Shown here: positions 25,806 through 35,825 of the stretch, in pieces
Position numbering within the stretch: the first letter of the stretch is position 1
Layout of the letters: each line of letters starts with the position of its first letter
Source of the DNA: Istiophorus platypterus
Taxonomy: Eukaryota; Chordata; Actinopteri; Istiophoriformes; Istiophoridae
Direction: 5' to 3'
Assembly (NCBI GenBank): GCA_016859345.1
Contig: CM029120.1
Coordinates: 6,623,501 to 6,687,500, forward strand
DNA length: 64,000 nucleotides
Notes under the pieces: model-generated
What the model was told of the DNA's origin: nothing
Databases searched by the model: none
The model's input: the letters and a program-made list of their open reading frames with translations, nothing else
Program-made: the position numbers and the translations under genes

Positions 25806-28800
25806 ATTATTTATATATTTATATATATATACACACACACACATATACACATATACACATATACACGGCAATACGGCTATCCAAATAAAATATTTTAATA
25901 CTAGTAAATTTTTTCAGTTTGAGAGTTCACACTTAAACCTGGAAGAAACAGTTTGACAAAGTAATTCCCAGTACAAGATCCAACTGACTTTTTTCCAAAG
26001 CTAAGCAACTTCCATTGAGGAAGACCACAAGAGATGGTTGAAAGCTTCAGAAAAAACATGTAACCTGGACATGGAGTTTTGTTTTTGTTTCAAACTGGAA
26101 ACGTGTATTCAGAATCAGAAACTTATAGATTCAAAAGTATGCCAACAAGATTACAAATCTGACATAGCATTCAGTGCACACACCTGGAATTTTTTTTGAT
26201 ACACTATGCTACGGACACCGAGGTATTGAGGTTCAATATGTCTTCCTCTAAACATTTTTTAAGCATTGTCATCAAATGAGGACATAAAAAGGAACAAAAT
26301 GGAACATGCAAAACAAAAAAGCAAAGATTCGGATGATAACCTGTAGTTTTTCTTTTGTTCAAGCTGCTTAGTGCTATATCCAACTAGCTACCAAGGAGCT
26401 GTCCAGAGTCCTGAACTTAGTTCGATGGTTCACTTTGTGTGATAAGATGTACTAACTCTGACAAGCATGAAACCTCTATGTAAAACACATCACCATCACT
26501 GAATCATTATGTCATGGGCAAATCCCTTCATTAATCCTGATGCAGTACAAGTAGCTAAGTGGCTATTAAAATTGGACAGCCCCAAAAGCAAGCATCACGT
26601 AGTCCATCAAATCCCTAACACATCTGCAAGTAACTTGAGTAACGGAGTACTTAAGGTGATCTTAGGACAGAGGATCCCTTTGGCAATAATGTACTATAGG
26701 TGCTTGGCTTCATTGGCCTGCACTGGCCACCTGGGAGCACTGTAAAAGCCCACTCGCTCCGTTGTTGTTCCATTTCGTCAGGAGCAGCCCCACTTTAGCG
26801 CCAACAGGCCAACAACAATCAGGCATAGCAAGAAGTGATTCTGTGGCTGGACTCAAGACAAGTCCACTCTTAGTGACTGGTTTCCTGGTCTTCAAAACAA
26901 TATGACAGTATTGTAATCTAATATTCATAAAACAAACAGAACCTATCAAACGCAGGATCACAAAAATGATATTGTTTCTTTTAAACCACTACCTCCTGCA
27001 ACACCAAGTATCTAAAACAGTCTGTGGCAGCTTGGCTTAGTGCAGATCGGGAATTAGGCTCTGTGTGTGTTCATGAGATCATATCAGTGTGACGGCTATC
27101 TGTCCCTAGCAGCTGCTACTGACACTGCAGAGTAGAAGTATCTCACAAAGCTGACAGCATGCAAGCTTTTCTACTTATTCTTAGTCCAGCCAGGATGAAA
27201 CAGCTCCACCTTCTTGGTGAACAGAGATTTCTAAAAGCGGGTGTGCTCTACTGTGGTACTGCTTGCAACCTTTTAGAACAAAAGGTGCGATCTTGTGTTA
27301 ATGGCTGCTACTTCAAAAGTATTGAGGCATTTAACTGAAGCACATTTATTGGATGGTCAGTCAACAGAAAATTAATGTGCACCGATTTTTGTTGATGGAT
27401 TTATTGTTCCAAACCTTTGTCAAGCAAAATCGCCATTCAACGGTCACTGGATCCTATTCCTAAAACATGAGGATTTGCTTTTCATTTTAAAATGAATATC
27501 TTTGTGTTTTGGACTATTAGTCAGTAAAAACAAAATATTTGAAGATGTCATCCTCAGTCAGGAAGAACTTTGTTTGGCATTCTTCACTATTTTGATATTA
27601 ATCATTTACTTGAGAATATAATTGTTTGTTGAGGCCCTTAATGATTTTCCCTTTCAGCCTTTTTCACTAGATTAGTTTTTAGCAGGAAGGAGAGAGGCTG
27701 CAAACTACATAACAATTCATAAATAATTACGGGAAATTAGGGAAAAAAAAAATTTTTTTAAATGATTTGAAAAACATTAATAGGCTTACATCTGTCATTA
27801 TGTGAGATAAGATCTGACTGCTTCACCATACTTCCAGCGAGGGGGCTTATCACACTTCAGAGACATAGTTGCAAACCCTTCAATAGCTGTGTTTCCTCAT
27901 ATCCTGTTTGACACGCATTGTCACCTAAACTGAAACTCACATAAGCCAAGTGGTAATGAGAGCAACATGTCCTTCTTGCAAATTCCAATACCAGACAACA
28001 GAAAGTCATCAGTTGTATTCTGAGGGCAATAGGCTGCAAGGTGTTGTTACTCTATTGTCATGTGGCTCTGGAATGTAACTGACAAGTACTTTATAGCATG
28101 AAGGATGAAGTTTTCAAATACAAATATAATCTTTTAGTAATGATTAATAGTTTAAGAATTTTATGTTTTGATACACACTGTAAAGTACACTAAAACACCC
28201 ACCACTATGGAGATAATCAGTGTGTATTCACAAGACCACAGATTTTCTGGTGTCAATAATTCATCCGCCCCAATGGACCCTTGCTAAAGTCAAAGTGAGT
28301 GTGCAGTATCCCTCCCTGTAGGATGTTTTTAATGACAGGAAGCTACATTCAATAACCAGCAAAAAAAAAGAAAAAAAAGAAAAAAAACCTGGACTACCTT
28401 TCTGCTCATCATTTACAGAGCACCTAAAACCACTGGCAAACTAATGTCTTCCAGATGTGACCTGATACCAAATTCCACTTCCTGACACACAACAGTAGCT
28501 GGCACTTTGCATTGCAGATTACGCCACTTGTGCACTGTTCCGGTACATTTCAGCCACACAGTATCAGAAGTTTTCTTATTTTGTATGATAGGCCAGAAAG
28601 ATACATTTTGCAAATACATAATTTTGTGATTCTCGTGTTATCTTAAACATGTATCCTGAATATTCTTATCAGGAACAGCTAAAAGGAGTTTTAGTTTATG
28701 TTTATCACCTAGGATACATAGCAATAACAAAAAGAAATTATCTACTTAGATAGACAAAACCATGCTTTAATTTACTTTGAGTGAGCTTATATAGCAGATC

Positions 28801-29894
28801 GTGTAGGTATGACGCCATCAGAATGGATAAGACACTCAAATAACACTCAAATGAAATGTGTTCTTTCCCCTTCATTTTGCTTTAAATATGTACTAAGTAC
28901 AAATTAATGGAAATACCCGTGTAGCACCATGGAAATGAAGTTCCTCTATAGTGGAAACTGGGCCACAATAGGACAACCACAAACAAATGTTTCATAACAG
29001 CCACCATGGCAACAAACTCTAAAGTGTAAAATTTCCTGGTACACTGTACACCAAGAAAAAAACCTGAACTGAGCCAAAGCAGATGCCAGAATCGACCAGA
29101 CCTGTGTAGCGATGGTAGTGGCCTGATGCCCTTGTAACAAAAGGGGGCCACCAACAAAAAGAGACTACCGCTATCGATCCATTCTCTTACCAAGGGCAGA
29201 AAGGGTGTCAGGTTTTAGTCTTGTTCAGTGCATTGTCTGTGAATTCATGAAGCCGCAGTTGTTGCAACTCTGTATCTCATGTCAAGACTTATAGCAGACT
29301 AAATGTTCTGGATCTGTCTCGGGCTGCTTTGAAAGGGAGGAATAACCTAAAGGAGCTAATTTATGAATCAAATCATTTAAATATGTTGATTAAAAGCTAA
29401 AAGTACTTGAGAAAGGCTCAATTACACCATTTATATAACTAACCTTTTTTTAAGTATTTTAAACATTGTCATTTTTGTGCATTTTATAACTCTTCCAGTC
29501 TTCACCAGAAACACAGAATCCAGATTTAAAAGAAAATGAGAGTCAAAAATAACCAAAGGATATGTATAATCCTAGAAAGCAATAAGGCCAAAAATTTTAA
29601 TTTTCTAACAGATTTTCTAACTTTAAGCCCAAATGCTCCTATGTGAGTGATTGCGTGGGAAGGTGTGTATGTAAGCATGACCATGAGCATCCTGCCTTGC
29701 AAAAAGCTGGCAAACTTCAGATGGGCACACAGCCCAGGTGTTGAATCAGCACAATACTTCTGTGCAGCAGCACAGGAGGAGAGGATATCTTGTCCTTAAA
29801 CCAACCCAGCCAAATGATTACACTTACCCTGCAGTTTTTGCATCACATTAGCAATGTCCACAGATGCACGGCCGAAGTGCCTTGGAGACGCCAT
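1..29894 (-). CDS. syne1: SYNE1 (nesprin-1), 5' part: start codon through many spectrin repeats, 3' end outside window
   Basis: Giant outer-nuclear-membrane protein of the LINC complex. Its N-terminus binds F-actin and its C-terminal KASH domain (outside this window) binds SUN proteins in the perinuclear space. I chained 42 constitutive coding exons on the minus strand with matching splice phases throughout, giving about 2,170 codons. The start exon (ATG at 29,894..29,892) encodes MASPRHFGRASVDIANVMQ, close to the vertebrate SYNE1 N-terminus. The next exon continues DEQEAVQKRTFTKWINSHLAK, the start of the first CH domain. Two CH domains lie at about residues 23-134 and 177-296, followed by a helical rod of spectrin repeats rich in L, E, Q and K. 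Order and sequence of the blocks follow mammalian SYNE1 rather than SYNE2 as I remember them. The last exon (1..158) is cut by the window edge. Exon coordinates are in the two entries below. Three microexons and an alternative first exon are listed separately. Confidence 0.95.
4917..6017 (-). other. SYNE1 intron with (CT)n/(TA)n microsatellite
   Basis: Intron between two phase-0 rod exons. A compound CT then TA simple repeat lies at about 5,697-5,746. The reading frame of the flanking exons joins directly, so no coding exon is needed here. Confidence 0.6.
10703..10726. repeat. Poly-A tract, 24 nt
   Basis: Homopolymer in a SYNE1 intron. It could mark an old retroposed insertion, but no body of an element is recognisable. 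Confidence 0.8.
12769..12789 (-). CDS. syne1: SYNE1 candidate 21-nt microexon in the first rod repeats (7 codons)
   Basis: Minus strand acceptor gttacag, then 21 nt, then a consensus donor (GAG before GTAAGTCC). The flanking exons 12,930-13,026 (ends phase 1) and 12,235-12,437 (starts by completing that codon) join in frame without it. With it, seven residues (GSKTCNR, with the junction codon split) are inserted and the phase is unchanged. The bases between the two sites are free of stops in the required phase. I know of no mammalian counterpart, so this rests on splice sites and phase only. Confidence 0.42.
12841..12886. repeat. (TA)n-(CA)n microsatellite
   Basis: Short compound dinucleotide repeat in the SYNE1 intron just 3' (minus sense) of exon 12,930-13,026, between it and the candidate microexon. 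Confidence 0.9.
13353..13804. mobile_element. Non-autonomous DNA transposon (MITE) with TTAA target duplication, piggyBac-like
   Basis: A 452-bp element in a SYNE1 intron, flanked on both sides by TTAA (13,349-13,352 and 13,805-13,808). Its ends are imperfect inverted repeats: AGGTGCTACATGTAAGTTT at the left, and the reverse complement of the right end reads AGGTGCTATATATAAGTTT. No transposase ORF. The TTAA duplication is the hallmark of piggyBac-class insertion; the family assignment is inference. Transcribed as intron, so it should be spliced out. Confidence 0.7.
15472..15504 (-). CDS. syne1: SYNE1 33-nt microexon after CH2 (11 codons)
   Basis: Minus strand: a pyrimidine-rich stretch and acceptor (tcctggatag), 33 nt encoding FGPQDIEQMLE, and donor GTATGT. 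The exon is phase 0 on both sides and sits between the CH2 exon (ends ...SETDGQQDE) and the first rod exon (starts REERKMLRELK). It could be constitutive or a cassette. Mammalian SYNE1 has a different linker of similar position. The donor and acceptor are good but not perfect. Confidence 0.55.
17331..17578. repeat. Composite TA/TATC microsatellite, about 250 bp
   Basis: Almost pure AT sequence alternating TATATA runs with ATCT/AGAT units, in a SYNE1 intron only about 70 bp from the CH2-linker exon at 17,646. It gives rise to spurious IYIYIY reading frames. Confidence 0.95.
18807..18827 (-). CDS. syne1: SYNE1 21-nt microexon inside CH1 (7 codons)
   Basis: Between the exons ending ...KFLEGRK (19,186) and starting IKLVNI (18,244), the minus strand has an acceptor (ccttcag), 21 nt encoding CVYRGSP, and a donor GTCAGT. 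Both flanking exons meet at phase 0, so the 7 codons insert in frame. Mammalian SYNE1 is, as I remember it, known with and without a SMYRGSP insert at exactly this junction. The near-identity supports a conserved, alternatively spliced cassette that lengthens the CH1 loop and may tune actin binding. Too short for an ORF finder. Confidence 0.78.
19749..19814. repeat. GT-rich tandem repeat with a 12-bp higher-order unit
   Basis: Repeats of a 12-bp unit (AGTGTGTGTGTA), four copies or more at 19,764-19,812, within a broader GT tract in a SYNE1 intron. Confidence 0.85.
20554..23048 (-). other. SYNE1 intron (CH1 region), no gene seen
   Basis: A 2.5-kb intron between the exons encoding KWINSHLAK and HKPPLEVNDLF. 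It contains an A/C-rich low-complexity stretch at about 22,255-22,440 with a run of C at 22,407-22,416. Nothing else is interpretable. Confidence 0.6.
24220..24295 (-). CDS. syne1: SYNE1 candidate alternative first coding exon (1b)
   Basis: On the minus strand an ATG (24,295..24,293) opens 25 codons beginning MAHYKDVSVRKTSLN, ending at a consensus donor (CTGCGTG then GTAAGTAG). The exon ends in phase 1, exactly the phase of the known start exon at 29,828, so it splices in frame onto the exon at 23,049..23,110 (G+AT gives Asp, then EQEAVQKR). This would replace the first 22 residues in front of CH1 with a different 25-residue leader. The sequence just upstream on the minus strand has CCAAT-type and CRE-like sites. 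Phase match plus strong donor makes this a credible alternative promoter/exon, but chance ORFs of this size occur. I do not recognise the peptide. Confidence 0.5.
24780..24850 (-). promoter_or_regulatory. Candidate promoter elements upstream of SYNE1 exon 1b
   Basis: About 500 bp upstream of the exon 1b ATG (minus strand) lie a CCAAT box (24,786-24,790, inverted relative to the gene) and, 17 bp further on, a CRE/ATF-like TGACATCA (24,808-24,815 on the minus strand). Between them and the ATG the sequence is purine/CA-repeat rich. These motifs alone are weak evidence; their placement next to a phase-matched start exon is what makes them worth listing. Confidence 0.3.
25709..25796. repeat. (TA)n microsatellite, about 44 units, flanked by CA/TA
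   Basis: Uninterrupted TA dinucleotides in SYNE1 intron 1 followed by imperfect TA and ACAC tracts to about 25,865. Confidence 0.95.
27355..27575. mobile_element. Degraded copy of interspersed element family A
   Basis: Contains AATGAATATCTTTGTGTTTTGGACTATTAGTCAG... then ATTTGAAGATGTCATC, the diagnostic core of a short non-autonomous element very common in teleost genomes whose ends read TGCAGCCCTA. Related copies lie at 35,431-35,668 and 48,935-49,150. No coding capacity. Confidence 0.55.
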
Positions 29895-30010
29895 GTCGTC
29901 TCACCGCAGCAATATGACAGAGGTGGGTCACTGATGCTAGGCGAGCAGAAGATCCTCTATAGCAGTTGTGAGTGGGACATCCCCTCTGCCCCTCCCTCTA
30001 ACTCCTTCCT

Positions 30011-30041
<31 letters not shown>

Positions 30042-31615
30042 AATTTCACTGCAGGACCAGGTCCAATTGAATCTCAGGTTTCATGCAGAGACAAGCAGGT
30101 CTACTATCCAATAGAGGCACTTCTCCCATTCATTGCCTGCAAATGAGAAGTGTGTTAAAAAAGGGTTTCAACTGAGGCCCCGCCTATTCTAAAGTAGTTA
30201 TTTTACCACAATGTTTGTCTTTAAGCCTACTTTTAGAACCAACTACATTCTTGTTTATAGCAACAACAAATACAACTTGTGACCTCATAGGTTTCTCACA
30301 TTTTGCCACAATGATTGTAAAATTAATACCTGCTGAGACTGACTGACATTTTTGTTCTTGCTTTAAGTTTAATTTCAGTTTTATTTTGTTTGTGTTTTTT
30401 TTAATGTTATTAACTCTTGTAATTTTGCCACCACAACTTAAACTATGATGTGAACGTTCCTGTAGAAAGAGAGCGAATTCTTGCAAAGGAGAAATTGCTT
30501 TAAGTGACTTCCCCATGTATAAAACAAATGTTAATCACCCTAGCTACCATGTTAAACAATGTTGTCTGTATTTTTATAGTTTGGTGGCAAGATAACACAA
30601 TAAATAATGCATATAACTGTTTGTCATGGCCTAAAACAGAATCACTGTTAATGCAATTAGTGGCACCTTTTGTTTGCCTCCTTTTGCAAATCAACATGTC
30701 TGCTGCTTACCAAATTGGGCAAACGTCTGATCCTATTGGACATTCAAAGGCTACAAATGCCAGAGAATGAGAAAACTGCACTAAGACTATACATTATAAA
30801 TTTCCTTGTAAAAAAGGTTTAAATCAACAAAGTAACTGCCTACGTGACAGGTAAGGTGCATTTTACAGACCCAGAGTAGACTATGGTGGCTAAGTATGAG
30901 AAGAATGAGTGAATTTGATTTGTCAGTAGCTCTAAGTTAGTGCCAAGTGATTCACAGGGTGACATAAATACAAATTATATAAGCTAATGGGCAGGTGAAC
31001 AAAGATAAGAAATCATAAATACAGCTCTTTCTAACAGGCAAGTAGCCGGACAACAACCATTCATTATATTCAAGTAAAATGGGTGGTGCATAGTGTAACT
31101 CTACTAAAAAAAAAATGTTCAAACTCACAGTTCAGTCCTTTCTCTATTGTAAAGACTGTGAAAACGGGATGTTAAAATGTCGAGTAAGAGAGAGCATTTC
31201 TTAATGAGCTCAAAGAAGCGTCGAAGTTAGGCACAAATGTTGGCCTCCGACACTTCACTTACTTAGCCTGTTGTGCCACATGTTATACCGTCATAAAGTT
31301 ATTAAAAAACTTCACTGAGGAACAAATAAATAAATAAATAAACGGGGCGGCTATTGTGGCGGCGTTTAGCCTCCTAGCTCCCCGCTCTCAACGCTAGAGG
31401 AAGTCGCTGAGCGCAGCGGGGAACCGAACAAGAAAAAGAAAAAAGGGGCAGGATCGAACCCGGAGCATCCGCACTCACCCAAAGTGACAGTCAGCGCCCG
31501 ACGACCGCCGACGCCGCGCAAACATCTCACCGCACCGGAGAAGGTCCAGGGACGGCACCTGACATTTCGTCCCGCCGCTGCGTGGCCCTGCGGGGCGCCG
31601 TAAACTTTACGGAGG

Positions 31616-31618
<3 letters not shown>

Positions 31619-31668
<50 letters not shown>
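31619..31668. repeat. (CT)n microsatellite in the SYNE1 CpG region
   Basis: About 24 uninterrupted CT units. In the SYNE1 sense it is a GA tract in the presumed 5' UTR or promoter. A second (CT)n tract lies at 30,007-30,040, close upstream of the SYNE1 ATG. Confidence 0.95.
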
Positions 31669-31669
<1 letters not shown>

Positions 31670-31854
31670 GGTGTCTGCCCGCGCTGCGTGAGCGTGTGCG
31701 TGAGGGCGTCTGTATGCGCGTCGCCAGTGGCAACGGTGGAACCGAAACTCGGCGGCGCGACGCGAAGTTTCAGATGCACGCAAACGCGAGAACACGCGAA
31801 CACGCAAAACACGCACGACGCGAACGCGCACTCACACGCACGGACACATTGAGG

Positions 31855-31895
31855 AGGGGGGGGGCGGGGGGGGTCCAGGTCCTGCCCCCCCCCCC
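31855..31895. repeat. G-run / C-run inverted repeat (hairpin or quadruplex candidate)
   Basis: Runs of nine and eight G separated by one C, then TCCAGGTCCTG, then eleven C. The two runs can pair as a stem around a loop of about 11 nt, or the G-run can form a quadruplex. It lies inside the likely SYNE1 promoter. Confidence 0.75.
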
Positions 31896-31960
31896 TAATA
31901 TTTGGGGACAAAAGGGCTCATTCTTCGGTCCAGCGCGGAGGAATCTCTCGCGTTGTTTGT

Positions 31961-33441
31961 CCGCCGTCGACTACAATGAAAGGAGAAATGACTGCAGCAA
32001 AAAAAAAAAAAAAAAAAAAAAATCCCCTGCAGAGGTGTTTTAAGAAATCTAAAAAAAAAAAAAATTCCCTTTCCAAAACTTTTTTTTTTATTATTATCAT
32101 TTTGTAAGTGTTGCAAAAGATGTCCGTTTTCACTGTATGTGCGTTAATCTTTTGATATTTTACATTTCCACTTGACATTTGACACTTTAAGTATATTTTG
32201 AGGATAATAAGTATATACATTTTAAAAATGCTGGACTATTACTTGTACAATTTTATTTTTACCCTGGGGACTTGCTGCTTCTATGTAAGTAAAGGATATG
32301 AGCACTTCCTCCATCTCTCAATGAGGATATGCAGCGATATCCTTCACATGAGCTTATTGCAGAATGCTACAGATATTTGTGGAGATTCAGAGGGAGAAAA
32401 AGTCAGAATTTTAAAGCATAAAAACATGTAATGCACCAGCGGGTACGGACCTGTTTCTGGTTAAAATGCCATTTTCTCTAACCGATACATCAACCCAAAT
32501 TTAATTTGTATTGAGGTAGCTTCAGTAACCTAACTCAAACACAACCCTAAAAAACTTTACATGTCTTGTAATGTTTTTATGTAGAATCCTGAAATTCACT
32601 GTTTTCATGCAGATCATAAAGGCTGCTTGGTGCTCAAAATTGCAGTTCTTTAGCGCCACCTGCTGGACAACTCTGTGACATGAACGTCTTTACTAAACGT
32701 CTAAGGAGTTTGCCTCATATAAAACCCTCTGTTTGTTATGAGCTTCAGTTTTATATAGAGTCTTGTCAAAATGTATACATTTTTCGCTTTGTAGAAAGGG
32801 AGTAGTTGGCTGAAGAGTTTGTGCTTTGTGGCGATATTGGCCTGAAAACCTTTAAGGTCAGGAGTGAAGTGGAAAAGGAACAACAATTGAAGGAAATCCC
32901 CATTGAGACTGAGAACTTGATAGCCTGTAGCCTCTGGTGGATGATTAGATTTTCATGGGTTTAGTTTATCCAGAACCTTGTCTGGACACTTGGAAACATT
33001 GCCAAGACTTCTTACGTCACAAGGAAGGGTTTTATTATTAACGGGCCTAGTTTCATTCTTATTTAACCTCACAGTCATACTAAGAACCTGTGTGTAGCAT
33101 AAATAATATGTTTTGTGACCACAATTGCTGCATAAGGACACACACTGATATACCTTGCTTTCAAAAATTGTGCCAATAGGGCAATTGTTGAGAAGTATTG
33201 ATCATTAGGAAATGATGCAAAAGGAAACAACCCTGTTTCCCAGTGTTATGTGCCACACAGATAAGCAATGCACTTGCTAATTTTAAAGCCAGAGAGGGAA
33301 GGAAGCATGACAGCAAAGTTTCCGCCACAGCAAACACTATAGGAGGGAAAAAAAAGCAAAAAGCCTGTCTTGGAAAAACCTCAGTGTTCATCTGTCTGCT
33401 TGGAGTTAGTGTGGAATCTAACATCAGCTTATGGTGGAATA
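31961..33441 (+). other. Region between the SYNE1 CpG island and MYCT1 start codon
   Basis: Contains a poly-A run (31,999-32,022) and short AT-rich ORFs without motifs. The MYCT1 promoter and 5' UTR must lie here or in the CpG region, but no TATA box at a convincing distance is evident. Confidence 0.4.
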
Positions 33442-35222
33442 ATGGCACATAATGAAACACATCCCTTTTTGGAAATACTAAAATCATTTAATCTTGGTGA
33501 GTGTATCTGCATTTCTTTTGTGAAGACTTAGGGACTATTTCACAAAGCTGTAGCCTATGATAGGTAAGAGTAGCATTTTGTATTGTAACATGAAGACATA
33601 ATAGTTGTTCAGTTGATACAAAAGATTATATTTTCACTTAAAAATCTCAGAAACCAGCTTTCTAAGGAGTACTGAAAAAGACATTATATTCAGACTGAAA
33701 ATAATGTGTTTCAGTAACATACAGCGCATTGGAAAATCAGGAAATGAGTTCTTAATAAAGATTTGAATAAGTTTAGGTCCAAAATATACATTTCTGGCAT
33801 AAGTCTGCTGCTGCATAACACTCAGATTGGGACATGTTTGCTTACTGTCCCTACTGTCAATATAGTTAGTATGCACAACATATTTTGAACAGATCTCCGG
33901 TGAACAAATCTCACTTTTTTATATCACAGCTTTAAACTTTTATGTTTGCCACAGCCTTTCATTAACTCAAGTGTATGACTGTAACTGCACTGTAACATTT
34001 TATCCCTCTGTTCATTCTGTTTTATTTCATTTTAGCTTGCTTTGGACCTTCAATTTAATTTTATTAGTTTAAAATATTATTTACGTTGTTTTCTACTAGT
34101 ATATCATTTTAATTCCATACTATGTCTTGAAGAGTCTTGTAGTCTGTGAAGCACTTCAAATTGCCTTGTTGTGGAGAGGTACTGCAATAGCTTCTACATA
34201 TAAACCTGCCCCGAACAACTTTTCATGAGAAGTCAGGAAACCATTGTGATCAATATGAATTTACAGTACAGTGTATCATCATTTCAGGAAGAACATAAAA
34301 ATCAAATCATAAAAGCTGGAGTTATTTTTAATGCGGCACAGTGATGATATGGTCAGTCTGTTCCTCAGCGCAGTGGTACTAAATAGACAGTAAACCCACA
34401 CAGCAGGTATGATGTAAGACTTTATATAACACTGGGCCCAGTATAGCAGTGCCCAGCGATAATAAATCAATACACCCCAGCAAATATTTCTACTTTATTT
34501 GGCTGTTGTGCACTTCTTGTTTATTCTAAATAGGTTTGTATTTCAAACTCGAAATGCAGATGAATCCACCATCTGGGGAAACAATCCTCCCCATTTATAG
34601 AACAACACAATGCATCCAGCCTCACATTCTACTAAACATTTCCGACCATTATTTTGATCCCTCAATATTTCCCTTTTCTGACTCTCTGCTTTGACTTTTT
34701 TTTTTGTTTGTCTCTCCAGGAGATATGATTCTTGCCTTCTGTTTGTCAGTGCTTGTGGGCCTACTGCTGGGTGCTATGGTATACGTTCTGTTAACCTGGG
34801 CTTCCAGGCGCAGAGCCACTGCCAGGATTACCAGGCGCTCTAAAAAGAAATCCGTCACCTCACAAACGCAAAACCCCATGAGCAGCCAGCTGGGCCTTTA
34901 CCGGAGCACTTTTCTGAGCGTCTATAGGCAGCCCTCTGTGGAGCCAGTGGGTCCCCTGGGGAGTAAGCCCGGTGCGGAGACCTCCACCTTCCGGCCACTG
35001 CCTAAGAAGAGCAGGGCTGACCTGGAGATGGGAGAAGACACCCAGATCAGCATGCCCGAGGACACCGCAGCGTCCAACTCGTCAGATTCAGCATCACTCG
35101 TGCCAAACAAGAGACATTCCTTCTGGTTGGGGAGCAATGGACTTAAGGGATTCCTCCCCTCACAGACTCCCCCTCCTGCATATGACAGTGTCATCCATGC
35201 CTTTGAAGAGACTTGCACTTGA
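33442..35222 (+). CDS. myct1: MYCT1 (myc target 1), small single-pass membrane protein, two exons
   Basis: CDS joins 33442-33496 and 34720-35222 (185 aa). Exon 1 encodes MAHNETHPFLEILKSFNL and ends at a consensus donor (CTTG then GTGAGTG) in phase 1. Exon 2 starts after tctctccag and completes Gly, then DMILAFCLSVLVG. A single membrane helix (about residues 21-43) is followed by a basic stop-transfer segment (ASRRRATARITRRSKKK), a Ser-rich cytosolic tail, and a C-terminal TPPPAYDSVIHAFE containing a PPxY-type motif. Human MYCT1 has the same plan, including an N-linked glycosylation sequon near the N-terminus (here N-E-T, residues 4-6). The family is described as a MYC target with endothelial and haematopoietic expression; molecular function is poorly defined. 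It lies head-to-head with SYNE1, as in human. Confidence 0.92.
33497..34719 (+). other. MYCT1 intron
   Basis: Intron of 1,223 bp from donor GTGAGTG at 33,497 to acceptor tctctccag ending at 34,719. AT-rich; no further feature seen. Confidence 0.85.
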
Positions 35223-35430
35223 AACAGTCAGTGTAAATACAACAAGAACTGAAAATGTTGAAAACTCTGGGATAACAGTGGCTGTGTTCTGCTCCTTATA
35301 AGTTATCTTTGCACATTGTGTGATCAGACCATTTCTGCCACTCTTCAGTCTATAGCACTATGTCTTTAACTGAATAAGATGCTTACGTAACCATGTAGTG
35401 TCAGCTCAGTATTATAATATAAGATATAGA

Positions 35431-35668
35431 TTAGCGGTGCAACTAACTAATCAAACAATTTGCAGATTGTTCTCTGAATTAATTAATTAGTTGCTTGCTC
35501 CATAGAATCTCACAAAATGACAAAAAAAAAAGTGACTGCGACAAATGTCTTGTTTTGTTCCAAACTCAAAAAATATTTATTTCAAAATGATGTAAAACAG
35601 AGACAAGCAGCAAATCCTTACACTGGAGAATTAACCAATTAATCAGCTAACTGGCTGCAGTTCTAATG
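35431..35668. mobile_element. Interspersed element family A copy in the MYCT1 3' UTR
   Basis: Starts TTAGCGGTGCAACTAACTAAT and ends with a degraded inverted counterpart (AATTAACCAATTAATCAGC...GGCTGCAGTTCTAA). Its inner part contains AAATGTCTTGTTTTGTTCCAAACTC, the complement-strand core of the same family as at 27,355 and 48,935. It precedes the MYCT1 polyadenylation signal, so it should be part of the mature transcript. Confidence 0.65.
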
Positions 35669-35825
35669 TAACTTCAGGGCAACTGCAGGGCATCTGATAG
35701 CCAAGCTGCAGTCCACCAGCTGAGAGACGCTGGGGACAAAGATAGTCTGGGGTGAGATTTTGCTCTGACTGTGAGAAAATGAGGGAAACACAGCGTGCTA
35801 GATAGTTGTAATTATCTAATATCAC

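Larger units (their letters stand above)
24296..29827 (-). other. SYNE1 intron between start exon 1 and exon 1b: no further gene seen
   Basis: About 5.5 kb. It holds CA/GT tracts (24,412-24,610 and 24,854-24,898), a long (TA)n array at 25,709-25,796 and a degraded interspersed element at about 27,355-27,575. I saw no ORF with family similarity or any RNA gene. Several short ORFs in this stretch (for example 26,509-26,745 and 28,882-29,193) lack any recognisable motif. Confidence 0.6.
16166..29894 (-). other. syne1: SYNE1 exons encoding the actin-binding CH-CH module
   Basis: Coding exons, 5' to 3' on the minus strand: 29828-29894 (start), 23049-23110, 20458-20553, 19186-19269, 18152-18244, 17646-17824, 17003-17199, 16166-16275. 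All have GT donors and AG acceptors and their phases join without a stop. CH1 is seen in KRTFTKWINSHLAK, then LFEDIKDGVKLLALLEVLSG, IHWVSNIGTALKFLEG and ADGRPSIVLGLIWTVILYFQ. A serine-rich linker (SSETGSPPMKRK) precedes CH2, which shows NAKKALLRWVQ, GIEVKDFGPSWRDGVAF and DKPDEKSIMTYVAQFLKHYP. These are the hallmark segments of the tandem actin-binding module of nesprins. The introns are large (2-5 kb) near the 5' end and carry simple repeats. Confidence 0.93.
31350..31960 (-). promoter_or_regulatory. syne1: CpG-rich region: likely SYNE1 main promoter and non-coding first exon
   Basis: About 600 bp of GC- and CpG-dense sequence in an otherwise AT-rich window, 1.5 kb upstream of the SYNE1 start exon. 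On the minus strand a good donor occurs at 31,478 (CACTTTGG then GTGAGTGCGG), which would end a non-coding exon. Acceptor-like sites upstream of the ATG (for example ctgctatag near 29,950) would join it to the start exon. It contains a (CT)n tract at about 31,619-31,668 and a G-run/C-run palindrome at 31,855-31,895. It could also serve MYCT1 on the other strand, 1.5 kb away. Confidence 0.6.

Noticed and set aside
31366..31911. 181-codon minus-strand ORF in the CpG region
   Set aside because: Low complexity (RERERERE from the GA repeat, Pro/Arg runs) and lies in the presumed SYNE1 5' exon; open only because stop codons are rare in GC-rich DNA.
32229..32285. ATG-initiated short ORF (MLDYYLYNF...) followed by GTAAGT, considered as MYCT1 exon 1
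   Set aside because: Ends in phase 0, which does not fit the phase of MYCT1 exon 2. The exon at 33,442-33,496 fits in phase and in family features.
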